From: Leishmania infantum JPCM5 | Taxonomy: Eukaryota > Euglenozoa > Kinetoplastea > Trypanosomatida > Trypanosomatidae | Length of the DNA: 64,000 nt | Assembly: GCF_000002875.2 (NCBI RefSeq) | Contig: NC_009401.2 | Span: 75,843 to 139,842 of the forward strand | Reading direction: 5' to 3' | Shown here: positions 63,738 through 64,000 of the stretch, piece by piece | Layout: every line of letters starts with the position of its first letter | Numbering within the stretch: the first letter of the stretch is position 1 | The notes under the pieces: model-generated | What the model was told of the DNA's origin: nothing | The model's input: only the letters and a program-made list of their open reading frames with translations | The model's database searches: none | Position numbers and translations under genes: made by a program

Positions 63738-64000
63738 CGAATTCACAAGAGCGGAGAAAAGATAAGCGAGAGGAAGATGGCGAGGGAGGCAGGCAGGCCA
63801 GAGGGAGGGAGACATGCTCAGGGACTGCCCGCTATGAAGAGATGGAAGTCGGACACGAGAGAAACCATTGTCCCCCCTCCTCCTCCTACCTCTGTAGGCA
63901 GTTGCCACGACGAAGCACAGTGCAAGATTTGCGTCGTCTTCAGAGCGGCTCCCGTTAGCGAGTGCAGCCTCGCCGACTTAGAGCCGCGCGAGGTGTACCC
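63738..64000. other. 5' flank of the last gene
   Basis: Pyrimidine-rich on the minus strand (63780-63830), probably holding the splice acceptor for the gene below. No further gene begins inside the window. Confidence 0.5.

Noticed and set aside
1..64000. tRNA, rRNA, CRISPR, transposase or reverse transcriptase
   Set aside because: No clover-leaf, rRNA, regular spacer array or catalytic motif of these types was seen.
1..64000. A strand switch or second transcription unit
   Set aside because: All 17 supported genes are on the minus strand.

Overview
The window looks like nuclear DNA of a Leishmania species (Kinetoplastea). It is GC-rich and intron-free. All 17 protein genes I can support lie on the minus strand, as expected of one kinetoplastid polycistronic transcription unit. 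The gaps between genes are long and full of GT/CA microsatellites and pyrimidine tracts on the coding strand, which would guide trans-splicing. From memory and unchecked, cystathionine beta-synthase and H2A.Z are close neighbours on L. major chromosome 17, so I expect synteny there. No tRNA, rRNA, CRISPR array, reverse transcriptase or transposase was found.

Layout in + coordinates (transcription runs right to left): 2411-4414 unknown; 5242-6822 coiled-coil, CEP120-like; 8670-9623 EMC2; 11307-13937 secretory-pathway protein with thioredoxin-like segments; 15647-16918 peptidase T; 18468-20362 CFAP206, cut by a 100-N gap; 20897-24202 divergent kinesin-9-like; 28228-30324 WD40 protein with an N-terminal acylation signal; 32592-36374 BTB(T1)-RCC1 protein; 40059-41138 cystathionine beta-synthase; 43231-45690 disordered unknown; 46421-47275 complex I 24 kDa subunit; 50166-50699 H2A.Z; 51749-53926 RING plus extended-PHD protein; 54955-55770 SmD3-like protein; 57010-61386 CFA20-domain protein; 62754-63737 unknown.

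Four or five genes suggest a flagellar or basal-body theme (CFAP206, kinesin-9-like, CEP120-like, CFA20-domain, possibly the acylated WD40 protein). The rest are housekeeping: ER insertase, peptide degradation, transsulfuration, respiration, chromatin and RNA. In kinetoplastids such neighbours are co-transcribed but not operons in the functional sense.

The most striking non-coding content is two families of dispersed repeats, three copies each, all six in one orientation. R1 is about 0.7 kb (1-714, 9726-10407, 30934-31655). R2 is about 0.64 kb (970-1611, 25443-26086, 56263-56780). By eye the copies differ at only a handful of positions, which is far more alike than typical degenerate SIDER retroposons. 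One R1 copy ends about 100 bases before the EMC2 start codon and may supply its splice acceptor.

Start codons were set at the first in-frame ATG; several longer reading frames begin only at GTG or TTG and were trimmed. Identifications rest on motifs read by eye, not on database searches.
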